A stretch of 48,621 nucleotides of DNA from assembly GCA_018714565.1 (NCBI GenBank), contig DVNH01000021.1, positions 1 through 48,621 of the forward strand, in the 5' to 3' direction. Positions 44,543 through 48,621 of this stretch are shown one piece after another. A program made the position numbers and the translations under genes. The notes beneath the pieces were generated by a model. That model was not told where the DNA came from and made no database searches. It was given only the letters and a program-made list of their open reading frames with translations. This stretch comes from Candidatus Merdicola faecigallinarum (GTDB lineage: Bacteria > Bacillota > Clostridia > TANB77 > CAG-508). Every line of letters starts with the position of its first letter. Within the stretch, counting starts at the first letter, position 1.

Positions 44543-45592
44543 TTATTGTAAAATATAATTTTTATATTTTTTAAAGGCTGTTGGTATTGCATATTCTTTT
44601 TCTATTTTTTCCAAAGGAATCCATTCAAAGTCTTGATTTTCTTTCTCCACTTCCACTTTTATTCCATTCATATGCCATTCTATATGAGAAAAAATATGTT
44701 TACTTTCTCCAATTTCTTCTACCTTTTTTCCTTTTAAATTCCATCCCTTTAAGATTTTTTCTAGCTCTAATTTTTCTTTTTTATTTATTAATATATTAGG
44801 AAATTCATACATTCCTGCTAAAAGTCCTTTAGAAGGTCTTTTTAAAATAGCGATTCTATGATCACATTCTAATATAAAAACAACTCTTTCTTCTTTTTTT
44901 CTTTTTACGATTTTATTTCTTACTGGTATTTCAGCTATTTGATTTGTTTTTCGTGCTTCACACACTTCTTTAACTGGACACTTTTTACATAATGGTTCTC
45001 CATTTGGAATACAAATTAATTCTCCTATTTCCATTAGTCCTTCATTAAAATCACCTGCTTCTTTTGGAATAATTGGTTTTATTTTCTTCTCTATTTTTTT
45101 CTTTGTATCAGCAAGAAGTATATCATTTTTACTTGCAAGTATTCTTGAAATTACTCTTAATACATTTCCATCAATTGCAGGCACTTTTTCTCCAAAGGCG
45201 ATGGAAGCAATTGCTCCAGCTGTATATTCTCCGATTCCAGGAAGTTTTAATAATTCTACATAGGAAGTGGGCATTTTTCCATTGTACTGTTCTACTATTA
45301 TTTTCGCTGCTTTTTGTAAATTACGAGCTCTACTATAATATCCTAATCCTTCCCATAGCTTTAATAATTTTTCTTCTTGTATGTTTGCTAAATGCTGAAT
45401 CGTTGGTAACTCTTCCATAAATCTTGTATAATAGCTTTTTACTGCTTCAATTCTTGTTTGTTGTAGCATAATTTCTGAAATCCAAATATGATAAGGATCT
45501 CTATCTCTTCTCCAAGGCAATTCTCTTTTATTTTCTTGATACCATTTTACAATTGGTTTTACTATATTTTTTAATTTCTGTTTTTCTTTCAT
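44543..45592 (-). CDS. mutY: A/G-specific adenine glycosylase
   Basis: The 349-residue enzyme starts with the catalytic core (WYQENKRELPWRRDRDPYHIWISEIMLQQTR in two parts), the helix-hairpin-helix LPGIGEYTAGAIASIAFG followed by the catalytic aspartate in VPAIDGNVLRV, and the 4Fe-4S ligands C-x7-C-x2-C-x5-C (CIPNGEPLCKKCPVKEVC). A C-terminal MutT-like domain recognises 8-oxoguanine. MutY removes adenine mispaired with 8-oxoG. It starts 22 bases after the HD-domain gene. Confidence 0.96.
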   Translation of the reverse strand: MKEKQKLKNIVKPIVKWYQENKRELPWRRDRDPYHIWISEIMLQQTRIEAVKSYYTRFMEELPTIQHLANIQEEKLLKLWEGLGYYSRARNLQKAAKIIVEQYNGKMPTSYVELLKLPGIGEYTAGAIASIAFGEKVPAIDGNVLRVISRILASKNDILLADTKKKIEKKIKPIIPKEAGDFNEGLMEIGELICIPNGEPLCKKCPVKEVCEARKTNQIAEIPVRNKIVKRKKEERVVFILECDHRIAILKRPSKGLLAGMYEFPNILINKKEKLELEKILKGWNLKGKKVEEIGESKHIFSHIEWHMNGIKVEVEKENQDFEWIPLEKIEKEYAIPTAFKKYKNYILQ

Positions 45593-45614
45593 CTTTATTC
45601 CTTCAACATTTATT

Positions 45615-46916
45615 TTAAGCTAAAAAAGCATTCCTATCTCTCTTTATAAGTTCAAGTTCTTTTTCTATTTCTATTCCTTCCTCTTTTGTAAAATATAATA
45701 AAAATAACTCTTTGTCTTTTTTCATCATATGTTCTTTAATATAAATATAGCTTTCTCTTAATAAATCAAATAAGAAATCTTTATTTTTTATTTCTTTATC
45801 TACCATTTTTAACTTTTTAAATCTTTCTTGATATATTGAACAAATTGATTTTATATATGTTAAATTATTCATATATCCTTCTTCTACCCAAAGTTTCATA
45901 ATACCAAATATCTTATCTAAAAGATTTGATAGATATCCCTCTTTTTCTGCTTTATAATTTGTTACAATTTCATATAAATTATGTCCAATTCTATTTTCTA
46001 ATTCCTTTTCATCTGCAGCTTCCATTTCCGCAAACATTTTCTTTGTTTCTTCATTATAATTTTTCACTTGCGTTACAATTTCATTTCCTTTATATTCACC
46101 AAAATCGTGAAATAACGATTTATACATAATTTTATATATGTCAAAATTTTCACCGAGTTCTTTATTTAAATACTGAGAAAATAAAATGCTTACAATTGTC
46201 ATCACGTACTGATGAAATAATACATTTTCTGGAACTATTGTCGTCAAAGTTGAATATCGATATACATCCCTTAAATTAAGTGCAACTTCTATTAACTGTT
46301 TATATTCCGTATCTTCAAATTTATTTGTTGTTATTTTCTCTAATATTTTCCACATTTCTTTTGCTATTTTATTATCTTGCTTATTAAGTTCCATCTTATC
46401 TTTTTCAAATTTTTTCTGTTTTTCTTTTCTATAAATTTCTGCTTCCGTATTTCCACGTAATATTAATTTTTCCATTATATAAAATTCTGCTATTTCTTCA
46501 CAAAAATCAATTAATTTATGATATTGATTTTGAGGCATTATCTTATATTCATACTTTAGATGAACTAAAATTCTATTTTTATAAGCAAATTTTTCGATTA
46601 TTAATTGGTCAATTACTTCTTTATATATTGCTTCTTTTGATTTATTTGTTATTTGCAAATCTAGATTTCCCGTCTCTCCATAGATAATTTGCTTTAATAA
46701 ATAATTAATTAAAGTATCTTTTGCTATATTTTCTATAATTCCTAACTCATCTAATATTTTTATATAAAGATAAGTTGCAATCATCGCTTTATCAATAAGA
46801 GTATATTTTTCATTTATTACTTGTAATACTTTTGAACTATAGCTATCAATTGCACTATTATAAATTTTAAATAAATCTTCTATATAATCCTTCATATTTT
46901 TCATCTCTTTCTTCAT
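45615..46916 (-). CDS. HD-domain protein (YfbR-like phosphohydrolase), long form
   Basis: The 433-residue protein has two similar helical parts. The second contains the HD signature: LFHQYVMTI (first His), KSLFHDFGEYKGNEI (HD pair) and ENRIGHNLYEI, in the order of YfbR-type HD_3 phosphohydrolases. The N-terminal 200 residues are helical and may be a degenerate copy with no complete HD. The substrate is unknown; YfbR enzymes are dNMP 5'-nucleotidases, and thyX is adjacent. The start could be the inner ATG of KNMKDYI; no clear ribosome site decides. Confidence 0.7.
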   Translation of the reverse strand: MKKEMKNMKDYIEDLFKIYNSAIDSYSSKVLQVINEKYTLIDKAMIATYLYIKILDELGIIENIAKDTLINYLLKQIIYGETGNLDLQITNKSKEAIYKEVIDQLIIEKFAYKNRILVHLKYEYKIMPQNQYHKLIDFCEEIAEFYIMEKLILRGNTEAEIYRKEKQKKFEKDKMELNKQDNKIAKEMWKILEKITTNKFEDTEYKQLIEVALNLRDVYRYSTLTTIVPENVLFHQYVMTIVSILFSQYLNKELGENFDIYKIMYKSLFHDFGEYKGNEIVTQVKNYNEETKKMFAEMEAADEKELENRIGHNLYEIVTNYKAEKEGYLSNLLDKIFGIMKLWVEEGYMNNLTYIKSICSIYQERFKKLKMVDKEIKNKDFLFDLLRESYIYIKEHMMKKDKELFLLYFTKEEGIEIEKELELIKRDRNAFLA

Positions 46917-46971
46917 TTATTTTTCTATCAATTTCCGATGATATTATATAGTTTTACCTTTTAAAAAGCAA

Positions 46972-47078
46972 TAAGAAAATTGGCTTCGCCACATGTACAG
47001 ATTGCTTCGCAATCGCACAAACTAAAGTAACTTAGGCCTTGTTACTCCAGAAATTTCTGACAAAATTTCCTACGTAAT
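46972..47078 (+). repeat. dispersed three-hairpin intergenic element, copy 4
   Basis: This 107 bp copy is in the opposite orientation to the others: TTGGC-...GCCA, GATTGC-TTC-GCAATC, then GTTACTCCAGAAATTT / AAATTTCCTACGTAAT. It lies between thyX and the HD gene, with its ATTAC end against the thyX terminator's T tract. Confidence 0.85.
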
Positions 47079-47083
47079 AAAAA

Positions 47084-47123
47084 AGTAGATTTGCTTTTCT
47101 TTTTTCTAAAAAGCAAACCTACT
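47084..47123 (-). terminator. terminator after thyX
   Basis: On the minus strand AGTAGGTTTGCTTTT / AAAAGCAAATCTACT pairs with one wobble and is followed by TTTTTT. Confidence 0.88.
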
Positions 47124-47138
47124 AAAGTCCTTTATTGT

Positions 47139-47810
47139 TTATATTTCATCTTCAATTGACAATTTTGCATAATAATTTGGATTAAAGTCCACATCATATT
47201 CTATATCTCCAAATATTTCTGGCATTTCTTCTTTAAAATATTTTAGTAATGGTATTAATACTTGCCTAATAGAAGGATGTACATGTTTTGTTGTTCTTAG
47301 ACTAAGAATATGTTTCCATTCTCTTATATTTGCTGTCATTGTATATTCTCCAGCTGTTGAATGAGGCAATAATTCTCTACACATATCTGTTGTTGCTCCT
47401 AGTTCTTTCATCTTGATATATCCATTCTCTATTTCTTGCATTGTATTTTTCCATATTTCATACATTTTTTTATCTTCGATATATACTGGATTTATAAATG
47501 CAATTTCATTTCCGTATTTATCTTTATCATAACTACAATATCTTGTTGATTCAACAGAAAAGCTTGCAAATCTATGTCTTGTTAAATCTTTATAAGATCC
47601 TACATCACTATATATTCTAACGGTAACTTTCTCATGTTCTAAAACAGATTCATGTCCCCTTGTGATACAATTCGTTAATAATTTTTTATAACTATCTTCT
47701 GTAATTTTTCCTTCTGAACGATAACAAGTTCTACATGCTCTTTCTATTCTTTTCATTATTTTTTTTCCGTCTATTTTTTCAACTTGAATCCATGGTTCAA
47801 CAATTCTCAT
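47139..47810 (-). CDS. thyX: flavin-dependent thymidylate synthase
   Basis: The 223-residue enzyme carries the ThyX signature RHRFASFSVESTRY (RHRxxSxxxxSxR, about residue 78) and the later LPHSTAGEYTMTANIREW and HPSIRQV segments. ThyX makes dTMP from dUMP using FAD, NADPH and methylenetetrahydrofolate. It starts MRIVEPW with AAAGGGAG upstream. It is followed by its own terminator and repeat copy 4. Confidence 0.97.
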   Translation of the reverse strand: MRIVEPWIQVEKIDGKKIMKRIERACRTCYRSEGKITEDSYKKLLTNCITRGHESVLEHEKVTVRIYSDVGSYKDLTRHRFASFSVESTRYCSYDKDKYGNEIAFINPVYIEDKKMYEIWKNTMQEIENGYIKMKELGATTDMCRELLPHSTAGEYTMTANIREWKHILSLRTTKHVHPSIRQVLIPLLKYFKEEMPEIFGDIEYDVDFNPNYYAKLSIEDEI

Positions 47811-47928
47811 TTTTCTACTCCCTTTCTGTTTTTTCTACAATATATAATATTTCTGTATAAAATACAAGTATAAAAATATTTTTTATGTGTTAATTATGAT
47901 TCATAAAATTGATTATCACTTTTTGAAC

Positions 47929-47966
47929 AAAAAAATAACAGATAAGCAATATGCAAACCTGTTATT
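47929..47966 (-). terminator. terminator of the rRNA-tRNA operon
   Basis: On the minus strand, just after the tRNA-Asn CCA, AATAACAG / CTGTTATT pairs across a 17-base loop and is followed by a T7 tract. Confidence 0.85.
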
Positions 47967-47972
47967 CTTTAT

Positions 47973-48048
47973 TGGCTCCTCTTGTTGGACTCGAACCAAC
48001 GACCTATCGGTTAACAGCCGAGCGCTCTACCAACTGAGCTAAAGAGGA
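47973..48048 (-). tRNA. tRNA-Asn (anticodon GTT), CCA encoded
   Basis: The acceptor arm is TCCTCTT / AAGAGGA with discriminator G and encoded CCA, the D arm GCTC...GAGC, the anticodon stem CTCGG / CCGAT with loop CTGTTAA, and the T arm GTTGG-TTCGAGT-CCAAC. It follows 5S rRNA by 11 bases in the rRNA operon. Confidence 0.97.
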
Positions 48049-48059
48049 ATATAAAAAAA

Positions 48060-48173
48060 CTAGCGACAACCTATCTTCCCAGCAGGGTAACCTACAAGTA
48101 TTTTCGGCACATTAGAGCTTGACTTCTGTGTTCGGTATGGGTACAGGTATTTCCTCTATGTTATCATCACTAG
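48060..48173 (-). rRNA. 5S ribosomal RNA
   Basis: About 114 bases with the terminal helix CTAGTGA / TCGCTAG, the CCCATACCGAACACAGAAGTCAAGC helix-loop in order and TACTTGTAGG near the 3' part. It is placed between 23S rRNA and tRNA-Asn on the minus strand. Exact ends are estimated from the terminal helix. Confidence 0.95.
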
Positions 48174-48255
48174 AAATTATTCGTATGCTTTCTTCCTAGC
48201 ACACTCAAAAATACATAGAATAATCAAAGCTTCTTCCCTAGATCACTTTCCCTTT

Positions 48256-48621
<366 letters not shown>

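Overview
The window is AT-rich (third positions mostly A/T), has dense single-strand operons with AGGAGG-type ribosome binding sites, and carries core endospore genes (spoIIAA, spoIIAB, sigF, spoIID, spoIIQ, dipicolinate synthase A, sigH), a valine T-box, sortase/LPxTG, IreB and NFACT/RqcH. Together these point to a spore-forming Bacillota, most likely an uncultured or little-studied member of the Clostridia. Most genes lie on the minus strand. The minus-strand 3' end of an rRNA operon (23S, 5S, tRNA-Asn) closes the window at its right edge.

Layout. 1-3.5 kb: early sporulation block spoIIAA-spoIIAB-sigF-spoIID-spoIIQ. 3.5-4.06 kb: a small plus-strand ORF, a terminator and the first copy of a dispersed hairpin repeat. 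4-8.2 kb: valS with its T-box, then DUF1292, ruvX and ireB. 8.2-12 kb: a secretion/pilus-like trio (VirB2-like small membrane protein, CpaE/TadZ-like ATPase with an AT-hook and acidic repeats, GAF plus degenerate GGDEF membrane protein). 12.2-15.9 kb: uppP, dpaA, a frameshifted TPR membrane protein, family I pyrophosphatase. 16-17 kb: a sortase convergent with one LPxTG protein. 17.2-20.7 kb: ychF, mgtC-like, a DMT-type transporter, a HAD hydrolase. 20.8-22.3 kb: two convergent ASCH-domain genes and tRNA-Thr. 22.3-26 kb: sigH, rqcH, family II pyrophosphatase. 26-32 kb: an orphan gene, an ABC exporter with a very long coiled coil, an iron alcohol dehydrogenase. 32-34 kb: a three-gene module of small antitoxin-like protein, zeta-type kinase and PHP phosphoesterase. 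34-42 kb: pgsA, ligA, two unknown genes, DUF5665, UPF0182, ftsY. 42.4-43.4 kb: another orphan gene. 43.7-47.8 kb: tRNA-Thr, coaD, mutY, an HD-domain protein, thyX.

Main discovery candidate. Two native genes, spoIIAA and the TPR gene, are each interrupted by a frame break that one +1 shift repairs. Both breaks fall on the same heptamer, TTCGGAA, with a CGG codon in the zero frame right after a CTT or TTT codon. Reading every other native gene by eye, I found no in-frame CGG at all (about 12,000 codons). The three base-composition outliers that look transferred (about 20.9, 26.1 and 42.4 kb) do use CGG. This fits CGG being an unread or very slow arginine codon at which ribosomes shift +1 (compare CUU UGA C in RF2 and CUU AGG C in Ty1). 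Sequencing error or ordinary mutation remains possible.

Second candidate. Four copies of a 105-107 bp intergenic element can each form three hairpins, with a compensatory base-pair change in one copy. Each abuts a T-tract or terminator at its ATTAC end. Third, the zeta kinase gene overlaps a PHP phosphoesterase gene, which suggests a kinase/phosphatase toxin module.
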